45,140 nt of DNA from an uncultured Rhodopila sp. (lineage in GTDB: Bacteria; Pseudomonadota; Alphaproteobacteria; Acetobacterales; Acetobacteraceae), in assembly GCA_903851415.1 (NCBI GenBank), contig CAINOE010000104.1, positions 1 to 45,140 on the forward strand. Direction: 5' to 3'. Made by a program: the position numbers and the translations under genes. Under the pieces are notes generated by a model. It saw only the letters and a program-made list of their open reading frames with translations, was not told the DNA's origin and did no database searches. Below, piece after piece: positions 19,253 through 29,200 of this stretch (position 1 is its first letter; each line of letters starts with the position of its first letter).

Positions 19253-19726
19253 TCAGGAGCAGGTTTTGCCGCCGCTCGGCCGGTCGCCGGCGGCCTTGGC
19301 GGCGGATTCGGGCATGAAGGTGCCGGATTTGGTCTTGCCGTAGTAGCGGTCGCCCTCGCAATGGTAGACCTTGCTGGAGGAATTGACCCAGACCTGCCCG
19401 TTGCCGCCGCCGCTGGCACGTGTGGCGGTGGTTTTCGCGCCGGCCGGGGACCTGGCCGGTGGAGCGGCATCGGCTGTCCTGGCCGGGGGCAGCGCGGCAT
19501 CGGCGCTGCCGGTGGCGGTTGCGGTCGCCGCTGCTGTCGTGCCCCAGCTTCCAACCCCGCCGTGGCCGCGGCAGGCGCCTGAGCGAGAGTTGCCGGAGAA
19601 GGAAGAACCGTCCTTGCAGGTGGCGGTCACGCTGGCGGCTGACTGCGCGCAGGCCCCGGCAGCCGCGAGCAGGCCAATCCCGAGCAGGCCAATGCCGAGC
19701 AGGCCGGACGACAAACGGGTGCGCAT
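19253..19726 (-). CDS. Secreted DUF3761-like protein
   Basis: A 157-residue exported protein. The signal peptide contains a short tandem repeat (GLLGIGLLGIGLLA) before GACAQ, encoded by 15-base direct repeats near 19668-19707. The mature N-terminus has CKDGSSFSGNSRSGACRGHGGVGSW, here noted as CKDGS plus SGACRGHGGV, the hallmark of DUF3761. An Ala/Thr-rich linker (about 65-105) leads to VWVNSSSKVYHCEGDRYYGKTKSGTFM-like sequence (key residues: VYHC, GDRYYGKT) ending GGKTCS. Function unknown; the paired cysteines suggest periplasmic disulfides. AGGGAGA lies upstream of the ATG. Confidence 0.7.
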   Translation of the reverse strand: MRTRLSSGLLGIGLLGIGLLAAAGACAQSAASVTATCKDGSSFSGNSRSGACRGHGGVGSWGTTAAATATATGSADAALPPARTADAAPPARSPAGAKTTATRASGGGNGQVWVNSSSKVYHCEGDRYYGKTKSGTFMPESAAKAAGDRPSGGKTCS

Positions 19727-19900
19727 GGAGATTTTCTCCCTGGGATGACGCGATCATCCTGGGATTAATCTGTTGGCCCGGACAAGTTGCCGCGGGCGGT
19801 TCAACTGATCACAACTGAGACATTATAGCCCGCGCCGCGGATGTTGTTGCTGTAAATCGGTAATAAACTCACTATAATAATAACGTGGATCGCGATTCTT

Positions 19901-20518
19901 TCAGGCGTTTCTTGTGATGGCGGCACCGCGGCTGGCCCAGGCTCCGAACCGCAGCAGCGTACCGGCTATCGAAACAGTTGCCAATGGAACGTAGACGATC
20001 AGGCTGCGAATATTGCCGTGCAGCGGGTGGCTGAGGAAGCCGAACAGGAATGCGAAGGAAATCGTTTCCATCCCGAGGCCGCGCAACACCCGGTAGCAAC
20101 CCTGGCCGATGGCATGCGCCGGACCGCGGAACGAGATCGCGGCGATCACGTAGGTCGAGATCAGGCCGATGGCAAAGAAGACAAAACGCGGATGAGCGAA
20201 CGGCGTCTGACTCGAAACCTGCCAGAGCCGTATGAACAGGCCGGTGCTGACCAACTGCGCGGAGGCAAACGCCAGGCTGAAGTCCCGGCCGCGCCAGGAC
20301 ACCGGCTCGAATGCCGAACCGAACAGCGTCTTCAATGCGCTGCCGGCATAAGCCGGCCAGAACAGAATGAACGCCAGCAGGGCGCTGGACTGAAGCGACC
20401 GGTCGAGGCCCGTCGTATCGGTGCCGAAAATGAAAAGCGCAGCGGCAGCCAGCAAGGCCGCCGCACAGAATGCGATGCCGGCGAGCGTGGCGGTCTTCGG
20501 CGATCGTTTCATGTCCAT
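19901..20518 (-). CDS. Integral membrane protein of unknown function
   Basis: A 205-residue protein with about six predicted membrane helices, for example LAGIAFCAAALLAAAALFIF (about 12-31), LLAFILFWPAYAG, FVFFAIGLISTYVIAAISF, ISFAFLFGFL and SLIVYVPLATVSIAGTLL. No enzyme or transporter motif was recognised. It is on the minus strand and lies between the DUF3761-type gene and cysA, 146 bases after the cysA stop. A second in-frame ATG two codons downstream is an equally good start. Confidence 0.6.
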   Translation of the reverse strand: MDMKRSPKTATLAGIAFCAAALLAAAALFIFGTDTTGLDRSLQSSALLAFILFWPAYAGSALKTLFGSAFEPVSWRGRDFSLAFASAQLVSTGLFIRLWQVSSQTPFAHPRFVFFAIGLISTYVIAAISFRGPAHAIGQGCYRVLRGLGMETISFAFLFGFLSHPLHGNIRSLIVYVPLATVSIAGTLLRFGAWASRGAAITRNA

Positions 20519-20664
20519 TGCCTGTTTTATAACGCTTCCGGTTAACTGTAGCCCGGAACCGGCGCCGAGTCCACGGGTGCCGTTTTGTTACGCACCCTCA
20601 ACACGCCGGTCGCCCCCCGATCGCCCGTCTGCGATATCCGTCCGGGCGGCACGCGGCCGGCGAC

Positions 20665-21690
20665 CTATGCCGGGTAAACCCTCGCCTTCGACAGCTCCAG
20701 ATCGCAGCTCTCGCCTACCACCGGGGTCCACCCCTCCGCTGGACTCAGCACCTCGATCGCATGCCCGGCGATCAGCAGCCGTACCCGCTTCAGCGGCCCG
20801 TTCGCATGCACGCTCAAAACATGCGCCGGTCCCGGACGCACCACAAACCCGATCTCATACGGCCGGATAAGGGCGATCGCCGCGCCCGGCCGGCACCCTG
20901 TCCGCAGCGCCACCGAGGGCAGCCCGGCGAACCGCGCCACACCATCCGCGACCGTGCAGTCCAGCCGGATCGCCTCCCCCAGAAACTCATGCACGAACGC
21001 GCTGGCGGGTTCCGCATACAGGCGATCAGGCGTATCCACCTGTTCGATCCGCCCCGCCTGCATCACTGCCACCCGATCGGCCATCTCCATCGCCTCGGCC
21101 TGGTCGTGCGTGACGAAGATGCTGGTCAGCCCGATGCGGTCGTGCAGATCCTTCAGCCACACCCGCAGCGTCTTCCGCACCTTTGCATCCAGCGCGCCGA
21201 ACGGCTCGTCCAGCAGCAGCAGCGCCGGCTCGATCGCCAGCGCCCGCGCCAGAGCCACACGCTGCCGCTGGCCGCCGGAAATCTGGTCCGGATACCGCCC
21301 GCCCAGCTCGCCGATGCCCATCAGGTCCAACAGCGAGGCCACCCGCGCGCGGATCTCGCGCGCCGGGGGCCGTAGACGGCGAGGCCGGATCTCCAGCCCG
21401 AAAGCAATATTCCGAGCCACCGTCATATGCCGGAACAGCGCGTAGTTCTGGAACACGAAGCCCACCCCGCGCTCCCGCGCCGGAACTCCCTCCATCGCCC
21501 GGCCGCCGATGACGATCGTGCCGGCCTCGGCGAATTCCAGCCCCGCCAGCACCCGCAGCAGCGAGGTCTTACCCGACCCGGACGGGCCCAGGATCGCCAT
21601 GAACTCGCCGTTGCTCAGCGACAGATCGACGGCATCCAGCGCAAGGATCGCTCCGAACGACTTCCGCAGCCCCCGCATTTCGACGTTCAA
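20665..21690 (-). CDS. cysA: Sulfate/thiosulfate ABC importer ATPase CysA
   Basis: A 341-residue ATPase that powers sulfate/thiosulfate import with CysT and CysW. Walker A is [12 protein letters not shown], the signature [14 protein letters not shown], Walker [14 protein letters not shown], and the switch His lies in [12 protein letters not shown]. The C-terminal 110 residues form a TOBE-like regulatory domain. The start chosen is TTG at 21690, which overlaps the cysW stop as TTGA and has a G-rich site upstream, giving the usual N-terminus (M)[12 protein letters not shown]; an ATG at 21720 would add ten residues. It is the last gene of the cysP-T-W-A operon. Confidence 0.88.
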   Translation of the reverse strand: MNVEMRGLRKSFGAILALDAVDLSLSNGEFMAILGPSGSGKTSLLRVLAGLEFAEAGTIVIGGRAMEGVPARERGVGFVFQNYALFRHMTVARNIAFGLEIRPRRLRPPAREIRARVASLLDLMGIGELGGRYPDQISGGQRQRVALARALAIEPALLLLDEPFGALDAKVRKTLRVWLKDLHDRIGLTSIFVTHDQAEAMEMADRVAVMQAGRIEQVDTPDRLYAEPASAFVHEFLGEAIRLDCTVADGVARFAGLPSVALRTGCRPGAAIALIRPYEIGFVVRPGPAHVLSVHANGPLKRVRLLIAGHAIEVLSPAEGWTPVVGESCDLELSKARVYPA

Positions 21691-22520
21691 TGCAATCCCC
21701 CGCGGCGGCCGATGCGCCATTCCAGGGCCGCCTTCACCGCCAGCGTCGCCAGCGCCAGCAACGCCAGCAGGCTGGCCATGGCGAAGGCGCCCACCCAGTC
21801 ATAGTCGTTGAAAAGCGCCTCGATCTGAAGCGGCATGGTCATTGTCTGGCCGCGGATGTGGCCGGACACGACGGAAACCGCGCCGAACTCACCCATCGCC
21901 CGGGCATTGCACAGCAGCACGCCGTAGATCAGCCCCCAGCGGATGTTCGGCAAGGTCACCCGGCTGAATGTCTGCCAGCCGGAGGCGCCCAGAGTGATCG
22001 CCGCTTCCTCCTCGCTGGCATCCTGTTCCTGCATCAGCGGGATCAGGGTGCGGGCGACGAACGGGAACGTCACGAACACGGTCGCCAGGATCAGCCCCGG
22101 CAGCGCGAAGATGATCTGCACCCCGGCCTTGTCCAGGAACGACCCCAGCCAGCCGTTGATCCCGAACAGCAGCACCCAGACCAGCCCGGAGATCACCGGC
22201 GAGACCGAAAACGGCAGCTCGATCAGGGTGACCAGAGCGCCACGCCCGGGAAAGCGGAACCGGCTGATGCACCAGGCCGCGGACACCCCGAACACCGTGT
22301 TCAGCGGTACGCTGATCGCCGCGACAATCAGCGTCAGCCGGATGGCGGTCAGCGAGTCGGGATCGCTCAGCGTCGTCAGCGCGGCGGGAATGCCTTTGCG
22401 GAACGCCTCGGCCAGCACCACCACCAGCGGCAGCACCAGCAAGACGGTCAGCAGCCCCGCCGTCAGCAGGATCAGCATGACCCGCGTTGGAACGCTTTCC
22501 TGCGCCGCCGAGGTCGTCAT
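21687..22520 (-). CDS. cysW: Sulfate/thiosulfate ABC importer permease CysW
   Basis: A 277-residue permease with about six helices. The coupling loop reads [24 protein letters not shown] (key part: [13 protein letters not shown]). The C-terminal [33 protein letters not shown] stretch is typical of CysW (key phrase: [15 protein letters not shown]). It overlaps cysT by 4 bases (ATGA at its start) and cysA by 4 bases (TTGA at its end), so translation of the three is coupled. Confidence 0.9.
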   Translation of the reverse strand: MTTSAAQESVPTRVMLILLTAGLLTVLLVLPLVVVLAEAFRKGIPAALTTLSDPDSLTAIRLTLIVAAISVPLNTVFGVSAAWCISRFRFPGRGALVTLIELPFSVSPVISGLVWVLLFGINGWLGSFLDKAGVQIIFALPGLILATVFVTFPFVARTLIPLMQEQDASEEEAAITLGASGWQTFSRVTLPNIRWGLIYGVLLCNARAMGEFGAVSVVSGHIRGQTMTMPLQIEALFNDYDWVGAFAMASLLALLALATLAVKAALEWRIGRRGGLH

Positions 22521-23341
22521 GCCCGGCTCCGCATGCGGGCGCGCAGCAGGTTCAGCATCAGCAGGACGGCGAAGGACGCCAGCAGCATAACCAGCGCCAG
22601 CGCGGCGGCGCCGGCGTAATCAAGCTGCTCCAGCCGGATCAGAATCAGCAGAGGCGCGATCTCGCTGACCATCGGCATGTTGCCGGCGATGAAGATGACC
22701 GATCCGTACTCGCCGATGCCGCGCCCGAACGCCGCGCCGAAACCGGCCAGCAGGGCAGGGGTCAGCGCCGGCAGCACCACCCGCATCAGGGTCTGCCGCC
22801 GAGAGGCACCCAGAGTTGCGGCGGCTTCCTCGGCCTCCTTCGGCAGCTCCATGATCACCGGCTCCAGCGTGCGCACCATGAACGGCAGGCCGACGAAGAC
22901 CAGCGCGACGAAGATGCCGAGCGGCGTATAGGCGACGCGGATGCCCAGCGGCAGCAGCAGCGCGCCGATCCAGCCGCGCGGCGCGAACAGGGCGGTCAGA
23001 GCGATGCCGGCGACGGCTGTCGGCAATGCCAGCGGCATGTCGATCAGCGAATCCGCGAGGTTGCGCAGCGGGAACCGGTAGCGGACCATCACCCAGGCGA
23101 CCAGCAGCCCGAGCGGCATGTTCACCGCCGCGGCCAGCGCCGCCGTGCCGAAACTCAGGCGCAAAGCGGCCAAAACCCGCGGCTCGGTGACCGAATGCCA
23201 CACCCCGGCGAGGCCGAGCGTCCACGGCCGCAGCGCCAGCAAGGTCAGCGGCAGCAGGACGATCACCGACAGCCAGACCACCGTGATTCCCAACGTCAGC
23301 GGAAACCCGGGCAAAGCTGATCGTCCGGGACGCAGGGTCAT
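22517..23341 (-). CDS. cysT: Sulfate/thiosulfate ABC importer permease CysT (CysU)
   Basis: A 274-residue permease, partner of CysW. Family phrases are [16 protein letters not shown] near the N-terminus, [17 protein letters not shown] sequence (here [17 protein letters not shown]), the EAA loop [23 protein letters not shown], and [19 protein letters not shown]. It overlaps the cysP stop by 4 bases (ATGA) and the cysW start by 4 bases. About six membrane helices. Confidence 0.9.
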   Translation of the reverse strand: MTLRPGRSALPGFPLTLGITVVWLSVIVLLPLTLLALRPWTLGLAGVWHSVTEPRVLAALRLSFGTAALAAAVNMPLGLLVAWVMVRYRFPLRNLADSLIDMPLALPTAVAGIALTALFAPRGWIGALLLPLGIRVAYTPLGIFVALVFVGLPFMVRTLEPVIMELPKEAEEAAATLGASRRQTLMRVVLPALTPALLAGFGAAFGRGIGEYGSVIFIAGNMPMVSEIAPLLILIRLEQLDYAGAAALALVMLLASFAVLLMLNLLRARMRSRA

Positions 23342-24354
23342 TTCCCCGGAGTAAAGATACGGTCGAATAGGCCGCCATCGGAGAAATATTTTGCCTGCGC
23401 CCGGTCCCAGCCGCCGAAATCTTCGATCGTCGATAGCGGCAGGGCCGGGAACTTATCGGCGTATTGCCGCGCCACGGCCGCATCGCGCGGGCGGTAGAAA
23501 TTCTTCGCGATGATCTCCTGCGCCGGCTGCGTGTACAGGAACTCGAGGTACGCGGTCGCGACGTCGCGCGTACCCTTCTTGCCGGCGACGCTGTCCACCA
23601 CCGACACCGGAGGTTCCGCCAGCACGCTGACCGACGGATAGACGATCTCATAGGCGTTGCCGAATTCCTGGCGGGCGAGCCAGGCCTCGTTCTCCCACGC
23701 CAGCAGCACGTCACCGAGCTCGCGCTGCACGAAGCTGTTGGTGGCACCGCGCGCGCCGGTATCCAGCACCGGCACCTGATGGAACAGGCGGCGTATAAAG
23801 GCTTCGACGGTTGCCTCGGTGGCGCCCGGCTGGCGCTGCGCCCAGGTCACGGCGGCCAGGAAATTCCATCGCGCGCCGCCCGACGTCTTCGGATTCGGCG
23901 TGATCACCGCCACATCCGGCTTCAGCAGATCGGCCCAGTCATGCACGCGCTTCGGATTGCCCGGGCGCACCAGGAAGACGATCGTGCTTGTATAGGGCGA
24001 GGCGTTGTCCGGCAGCCGCGTCTGCCAGTTGGCGGCGACCAGCCCGCGCTTCGCCAGGGCGTCGATGTCGGCCGCCAGCGCCAGAGTGACGACATCCGCC
24101 TGCAAGCCTTCCAGCACCGCGCGGGACTGCGCGCCGGAGCCGCCATGCGACTGGTTGATGCTGATCTCCTCGCCGGTTTTCGCCTTCCAGGCAGCGACGA
24201 ACGCCGGGTTGATGGCGCGGTAAAGCTCCCGGGTCGGATCGTATGAGACGTTCAGCAGCGTTGTCGCGGCGGAGGCGGGGCGAGGCGAGGCGGCCATCAG
24301 TGCCAGCGTCGCAGAGAGCGCGGCGCGGCGGGAAACGGGTCGGGATGCTGGCAA
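23338..24354 (-). CDS. cysP: Sulfate/thiosulfate-binding periplasmic protein
   Basis: A 338-residue binding protein, first gene of the importer operon. The start chosen is TTG at 24354 with AGGA eight bases upstream; it gives a normal export signal ([15 protein letters not shown]... ending SPRPASA, with a twin-arginine). A much longer frame from an ATG at 24456 lacks a signal at its N-terminus and is less likely. The mature protein has the family blocks [37 protein letters not shown] (sulfate-binding segment around SHGGSGAQ) and [14 protein letters not shown]. CysP and Sbp are close homologues, so thiosulfate versus sulfate preference is not settled. Confidence 0.87.
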   Translation of the reverse strand: MPASRPVSRRAALSATLALMAASPRPASAATTLLNVSYDPTRELYRAINPAFVAAWKAKTGEEISINQSHGGSGAQSRAVLEGLQADVVTLALAADIDALAKRGLVAANWQTRLPDNASPYTSTIVFLVRPGNPKRVHDWADLLKPDVAVITPNPKTSGGARWNFLAAVTWAQRQPGATEATVEAFIRRLFHQVPVLDTGARGATNSFVQRELGDVLLAWENEAWLARQEFGNAYEIVYPSVSVLAEPPVSVVDSVAGKKGTRDVATAYLEFLYTQPAQEIIAKNFYRPRDAAVARQYADKFPALPLSTIEDFGGWDRAQAKYFSDGGLFDRIFTPGK

Positions 24355-24772
24355 AAATCCATTCCTATTGCGCGGTATTCTTTCAGCCGCTCCTCTAGCA
24401 TGCGGCTGCCACGGCGGGCAGGGGGGCCTGCCGATTGGCCGATACAACGGCCGCAAACCGTGTGAAAGTGACGAATTAACAACTATTTGCAGCCGGCCGG
24501 GGCGGGTGGCCGCGCTTATTCCACTTCAATTGTGCGTGGAACGTAGCCGGCGGCGGCGCCACGGCCGCCGTGCCGAGCCTGCCGCCCTGCATCGCCTTGC
24601 GGGCTTTGCCGCCTGCCTGGCGGACATCGCGGATCAGGCCCATCGGCGCCAGCGCCGGCGCAAGGTGACAGAAGCGCCCGCCCGGGCTACTGAGCCCGGC
24701 CGTCTTCAGGAAAGGATACTCTCCCATGCGCGAGACCCCGATCCGCGGCATTCGCGGCAAGGCCTGAGGTCC
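24355..24772. other. Divergent gap between cysP and thiE
   Basis: 418 bases. The cysP promoter must lie here on the minus strand and the thiE promoter on the plus strand, but no clear -35/-10 pair stands out. The core of a TPP riboswitch (CUGAGA ... ACCUGAUCUGG) was looked for upstream of thiE and not seen. A 13-codon mini-frame (ATG at 24726, ending 24767) overlaps the thiE ribosome site and could be a leader peptide, with weak support. Confidence 0.4.
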
Positions 24773-25411
24773 ATGGCCCCGGCGGATGCCTGCCGCATCT
24801 ACCTGATCACCCCGCCCGCGCTCGATCCCCAGCGATTCGCCGCCTTGCTGGCGGCGGCGCTGGATGCCGCCGACGTGGCGGCGGTTCAGCTTCGGCTGAA
24901 GGACGCAGGCGACGATGTCTGGCGCCGCGCGATCGACGTGCTGCGTCCGGTCTGCCAGTCGCGCGACGTCGCATTCCTGCTGAACGACCGCGTCGATCTC
25001 GCGCGCCCGACGGGCTGCGACGGCGCCCATGTCGGCCAGGAGGATATGCCGGCGCGGGATGCCAGGCGGCTGCTGGGCCCGGACCTGACCTTGGGCGTGA
25101 CCTGCCATGGCAGCCGCGACCTGGCGATGCAGGCCGGCGAGGACGGCGCCGACTACGTTGCGTTCGGCGCCTTCTATCCGTCATCGACCAAGGAGGTCAC
25201 GGCGCTGCCCGGCCCCGAGATCCTGCAATGGTGGTCCGAGATGATGGAACTGCCGAGCTGCGCCATAGGCGGCATCACGCCGGAGAACTGCGCCCCCCTG
25301 GTCCGCGCGCGGGCGGATTTCCTCGCCGTCGCCGGCTGTGTCTGGAACCACCCGGACGGTCCCGCCGCCGGCGTGAAGGCGCTGAGCGCGGCCATCGGCG
25401 CGGCACGATGA
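24773..25411 (+). CDS. thiE: Thiamine-phosphate synthase ThiE
   Basis: A 212-residue TIM-barrel enzyme that joins HMP pyrophosphate to hydroxyethylthiazole phosphate to make thiamine phosphate. Recognised blocks: IYLITPP at the N-terminus, VQLRLKD (pyrophosphate-binding), [20 protein letters not shown], the trioctad-like [11 protein letters not shown] and [11 protein letters not shown] near the C-terminus. The ATG at 24773 has GAGGT five bases upstream; open frame extends further 5' but has no homology. Its stop overlaps the next gene's start (ATGA). The related protein TenI lacks some of these residues; the full set favours ThiE. Confidence 0.87.
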   Translation: MAPADACRIYLITPPALDPQRFAALLAAALDAADVAAVQLRLKDAGDDVWRRAIDVLRPVCQSRDVAFLLNDRVDLARPTGCDGAHVGQEDMPARDARRLLGPDLTLGVTCHGSRDLAMQAGEDGADYVAFGAFYPSSTKEVTALPGPEILQWWSEMMELPSCAIGGITPENCAPLVRARADFLAVAGCVWNHPDGPAAGVKALSAAIGAAR

Positions 25412-26478
25412 AGCGGCTCCGGTGCGCCGTCGGCCTGGCCGCGCTGGTCGCGGCACCCGCCCGGGCGGCGGATTCGATCGAACTGTGCCGGGGCGTCGCG
25501 GCGCTGGTGTGGTCATCCGTCGCCACCGCGCCGCTGCGCGAACAGACCCCGTTGAAGCAACTGGCCGAGGCGGCGCCCCGGTCGGTCAAAGTCGCGGAGA
25601 GCGGCGGCCTCGGCAAACCCGGCCAGTCCGTGGCCGATGCGCTGGCGCGCGACCACGCCGCCCCGGCGGATCTGGTAAGGAAACTGGGGGAGCTGCCGCC
25701 GGCCCGGGCGCTGCGGTTCGGCACGGGGCCGCTTTGGCTGCTCGACCGGGTCGATGGCACGCTCGGCTGCCACACCACGCTGGCGGTCGCCGTCCCGGCC
25801 ACCGGTCCGGCGCATGAGGTGGCGCTGCCCACGCTTGGCGAGAATGCTGACCTGTGCGCCCTGTCGGCGCTGACCGCCGTTTCCATCGGCGGCGACCCGG
25901 CGCTGTGGATCGAGCAGAGCGGCGCTTTCAGCGATGCGCAGGCGCGGTCGACTGTGACGGTCGCCGCGGTGCGCCCCGATGGCTTCGCGCCGCCGTGCAC
26001 CGTGACGATCGACTACGCGGTGGCCGGGCACGTGGCGCATGCGTTCTGCGACGGCATCGACTGCGTGCCGCTGATCCGCACGGCCGAACTGCTGGCGATG
26101 CGCCTGCGCAACGGCGAGACGGCGGAGACGCTGGGTGCCGGCGTGGTCTCGCCCGAAGTGCCGGAGGACGCGGCGGATTACCGCCGCATGGCCGCGGTCG
26201 TGGCGGCGGACACGCAGCCGCTGGAGCTGCCGACGTTCGGGGTTTCCCTGGATACGCCCTATACCGCGTTCTCCGATCCGGTGTCGTTTCCGCTGCGGCT
26301 GCAGGATGGACGGATTTACCTGGCGCGTATCGGGCATGGCAGCTTCGGCTGGCGGATGAGCCCGGATACGCTGCTGGCGGTGTATCGGTTGCGGGACGAT
26401 CATCCGGTCCCCGCCGCATCGGTTTACGTCGCGGCCCGGCCGAATGGGATCGCGGCGGTGTCGGTGCAGGCTCCGTAG
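25408..26478 (+). CDS. Exported protein of unknown function, coupled to thiE
   Basis: A 356-residue protein with a Sec signal ([20 protein letters not shown], residues 1-20). The mature chain has scattered cysteines ([36 protein letters not shown]) suggesting periplasmic disulfides. No catalytic motif or known family was recognised. The ATG overlaps the thiE stop by 4 bases, so it is made from the same transcript; whether it has anything to do with thiamine is unknown. Confidence 0.65.
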   Translation: MKRLRCAVGLAALVAAPARAADSIELCRGVAALVWSSVATAPLREQTPLKQLAEAAPRSVKVAESGGLGKPGQSVADALARDHAAPADLVRKLGELPPARALRFGTGPLWLLDRVDGTLGCHTTLAVAVPATGPAHEVALPTLGENADLCALSALTAVSIGGDPALWIEQSGAFSDAQARSTVTVAAVRPDGFAPPCTVTIDYAVAGHVAHAFCDGIDCVPLIRTAELLAMRLRNGETAETLGAGVVSPEVPEDAADYRRMAAVVAADTQPLELPTFGVSLDTPYTAFSDPVSFPLRLQDGRIYLARIGHGSFGWRMSPDTLLAVYRLRDDHPVPAASVYVAARPNGIAAVSVQAP

Positions 26479-26701
26479 TCCGTGGAGGAGCTCGCCGTCC
26501 GGCGCGGACGCCGGCGGCCGGACGGCACCGTGCGCACAATAGTATGGTCTATCAAAGTTGAAGTATTCGCGGACACATCGGTTCGAACTCAAATATATTA
26601 CCGGTGATCGACAGAATATCACCGCCGCCGCCTCCCATACCGGCTAAGTCGCATGTGCTCTAGGCGAAACGGCACATGTGCCAAGCATCAGGTTGATTTT
26701 C

Positions 26702-26962
26702 ATGACGAAAATGGCAGGCCGATCGGCTTTTGTATTGAGGACGACGGTGGGCGGCCGGTTCCTCGCCGAGCTCGGGCATGAACGGCGAAATGGCAACATT
26801 TCACCGGATGCCGAGCAACGCCTGAAGCAGGCGTTCCGGGATCTCGGCTGGGACGCGGAAAGTGCCACGCTGGTCGCGGCGATCAACAACGAGATTGAAC
26901 GCGGAGAACGCGATGCTGCCACCCTGCGGGAGCTGCGCGTCACGTTGTTCGGCGAAAAATAG
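26702..26962 (+). CDS. Small hypothetical protein
   Basis: An 86-residue charged, mostly helical protein (TVGGRFLAELGHERRNG, then ISPDAEQRLKQAFRDLGWDAES, and IERGERDAATLRELR). The frame is open against a GC-rich background and codon use looks normal. AGGTTG about ten bases upstream is a modest ribosome site; a GTG at 26678 is an alternative start. No family recognised. Confidence 0.4.
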   Translation: MTKMAGRSAFVLRTTVGGRFLAELGHERRNGNISPDAEQRLKQAFRDLGWDAESATLVAAINNEIERGERDAATLRELRVTLFGEK

Positions 26963-27118
26963 GCGTTCAGCCAATCGACCGGTTCGCTTGTACTGGCTGG
27001 CTCCCGCCGAATGGTGCCGTCGGGCGGCAACGCGAACACGCGGAAGGCAACGTCCGATCGAGGTCCGACAATGTTATGCCAGTCCGCGTTGAGACTGACC
27101 CGCCGGGTCCCGCTTTTA

Positions 27119-27192
27119 CGTCATGGCCCGGCGTGTCCGGGCCACGTATAGCGGCACTGTCGTTGTGCAGGTGGCCCGGACAAGACCGGCAC
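27119..27192. repeat. GTCATGGCCCGG inverted repeat, copy 3 (decayed)
   Basis: The left arm CGTCATGGCCCGG...GTCCGGGCCAC (27119-27145) matches copy 2 closely. The right arm (27171-27192, GTGGCCCGGACAAGACCGGCAC) is partly eroded and lacks the closing CCATGACG. Confidence 0.75.
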
Positions 27193-27608
27193 CGGCGTTT
27201 ACGGGAAGAGTCGCCCTCGCCGGCCGCTGCTATTTACTGACATGCGGGGGTGCGCGTAGCGATTTTTTCTGACAGCACCGGGGAATGATTCCGGCGCAAA
27301 TAGTTGACGAACCGCGTTGACAACGGCGGCTGTCCGGCTATTGTGGATACCGCTCATGCAGGAGAAGCCATCGCTACACGGGCGGGAGATCTGAAGTCCT
27401 CGCCGCACGGGCGTCTCCACTGCCCGAACAGACCAATTGGAAGAACGTTTCTTGCAAACATCCTGCCGCGGTTGCGTCGCGGCATTCCCGGCAGCCGGGA
27501 ATTCAAGAAAACGAAAACGCTCCCGATTTGGAGGGTATCCGAAAGATATTCTTTCCAGCCTTGCCGAAGAACAGTCGGAATCGTCACTTCCGTAACCTGC
27601 GAGGGGTG

Positions 27609-27637
27609 GGCCAGGCACGATTATGTCTGGCCTTTTT
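27609..27637 (+). terminator. Orphan intrinsic terminator
   Basis: GGCCAG / CTGGCC form a 6-bp stem with a 12-base AT-rich loop, followed directly by five T residues (27633-27637). No protein gene ends just upstream on the plus strand; it also faces the 3' end of the minus-strand LuxR remnant. Confidence 0.5.
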
Positions 27638-27657
27638 GCCATGTCCGCGCCCAGCGC

Positions 27658-27765
27658 TCACAGATCGCTGAGCCAGCCCTTGGCCGCCGCGTAACGAACC
27701 ATCTCCACCCGGGTCTGGAACCCGAGCTTCGCCATTGCCCTCGCCTTATAGGTATCGACCGACCT
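27658..27765 (-). pseudogene. C-terminal remnant of a LuxR/NarL-type response regulator
   Basis: On the minus strand the last 34 or so codons before the stop at 27658-27660 read SVDTYKARAMAKLGFQTRVE... and end YAAAKGWLSDL, split here for length. This is the end of a LuxR-type helix-turn-helix (compare the usual SVRTVETYRARAMEKLG). Homology stops abruptly near 27765; the receiver domain and the first half of the HTH are missing. Upstream lies the truncated phytochrome gene, in another frame, so a deletion joined the two. Confidence 0.7.
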
Positions 27766-29200
27766 GCGACAGCTCCTCCTCCAGGACGGCTCGCCGCTCA
27801 GTTTCCAGCTTCAGCGACGCGCCGCGGCCTGCCATTGCGTTACCCGCAGATCCAGTTCGCGCGTCAACGCCTTCTGCTTCAGCCGAGCGGCTTCGCGTTC
27901 CCGCGCAAGCTGGTCGATGCGCCGCAGCACCACCTCCAGCAATGAAACGCGCAACTGCCGGGCGGCCTGCATGTCGGCGGCGGTCCAGGGCATCGCATGC
28001 AGGCTGACCAATTGCTGCCAGGCGGCGAAGCTGGCGCGCGGCGTCAGCATGTCCCCATTTGGTCCGGCCTGGACCGGTTTGTTCGGGTTGCCACCCCAGG
28101 TCACCGTGGTCCGCACCTCCGGACGGAACCACAGGACGCAATCGGCTGGCGTTTTCGAGACCGACACGGCCAGCAGCCCGCTGGCGAGATGGGCATAACG
28201 CTCCGCCGGCTTATACATCGGCGGCAGGCAGTCGGTCTGGAACACGCCTTCATTGGTGGTGGCGTTCAGCCATGCCACCAGCGCCTCGACATCGTCCGCC
28301 TCCGGCGCAAAGCCGAAGCTGTCATAGCGTCCGTCGATCCAGACGCCGACGCCCTCGGCCGTTATCAGGTCCAGCAGATTTGGCCGAAACCGGATCAGCC
28401 CGCGGGCAAGATCGGACTCCTGGCTCATGCGCCTGACCAGTTCCTGATGCATGCGCCGTCGTCGTCCGCCCTTCGAGTCCCTCCGCCACGACCAACGTCT
28501 CGATCCGGGTCGAGATCATCGCCGCAAAGATTTCGCAGGTGTCGCGGGTGCGATATGCCAGGTAACGCGGCGTTGCGTGGTGGCAGGCGATCAGGCCCCA
28601 GAGCTTGCCGCGGACGATCAGCGACAGCGACATGGATGCGACAACGCCCATATCGGCCAGGTATTGGCGATGCACGGGTAAACGCTGCGCAGCATGCATT
28701 GGCTGAGGTCCAACGGGAGCCCGGTCGCCGGATTGAGCAGCGCCTCGATGGGGGCGGATGCGTAGCGTGCATCCCGGTATCAGGCGGCTCCAGTTGCTAA
28801 TATATAATGTACGCGCCCGCTTCGGGATGTCCGAGGGCGGGTAGTGCAGGCCCGGGAAGCCTTCAACATCCGGGTGGCGGGCCTCGGCAAGCACGGTGCC
28901 GCTGTCGTCGGGCAAGAAGCGATCGGCCATGACGCGGTCGAACCCGGTCACCGCGCGCACCTCCCCGACAACGGCTTCGCATAGCGTCCCCACGGTGTCG
29001 CCGCCCGCATGAACGATGCGCAGATCATCCGGATCCGATGCCGGCAGCGCGCCATGCGGAAGAACCGACCCCGGAATGTGGATCGGCTCCCGGTCGCAGT
29101 TGGTAAGGTCGTACGCGCCGGCATCGGCGCGCGAGTCGGTCAATGTGGCATCCTGCCGGGCAAACTTCGACGGGTGGCCAGCCACCCCGATGCGACACAT
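27766..29200 (-). pseudogene. Decayed bacteriophytochrome (PAS-GAF-PHY, kinase lost)
   Basis: The original start is ATG 29200 with a perfect GGAGGT six bases upstream. The N-terminal part has NCDREPIHIPGS, where Cys is the usual biliverdin-binding residue, and PHGAL. The PAS domain is then cut: after DDLRIVHAGGDT the sequence passes directly to CEAVVGEVRAVTGFDRVMA of the GAF domain, which keeps HYPPSDIPKRAR. Two compensating frameshifts (about 28772-28777 and 28676-28683) leave some 28 codons out of frame (hidden frame: APIEALLNPATGLPLDLSQC). A third shift (about 28450-28480) precedes the PHY domain (VGVWIDGR, LAVSVSK, VTWGGNPNKPV), and a fourth (about 27806-27830) the coiled coil ending ERRAVLEEELS. 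That phrase normally leads into HRVKN of a HisKA_2/HWE kinase, which is deleted. Clearly non-functional as a light-sensing kinase. Confidence 0.85.

Larger units (their letters stand above)
26963..27657. other. Long intergenic region with repeat and orphan terminator
   Basis: About 695 bases without a convincing gene. It contains the decayed third copy of the GTCATGGCCCGG repeat and a plus-strand intrinsic terminator (both listed). Frames in this stretch on either strand look random in composition. The terminator with no gene in front of it leaves room for a small RNA between about 27240 and 27637. Confidence 0.4.

Noticed and set aside
24540..24772. Possible TPP riboswitch upstream of thiE
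   Set aside because: The conserved CUGAGA and ACCUGAUCUGG core elements could not be found; CTGAGC near 24690 lacks the partner helix.
27199..27642. A 147-codon minus-strand frame in the long intergenic region
   Set aside because: Random-looking composition, no ribosome site, and it runs across a plus-strand terminator and part of the repeat region.
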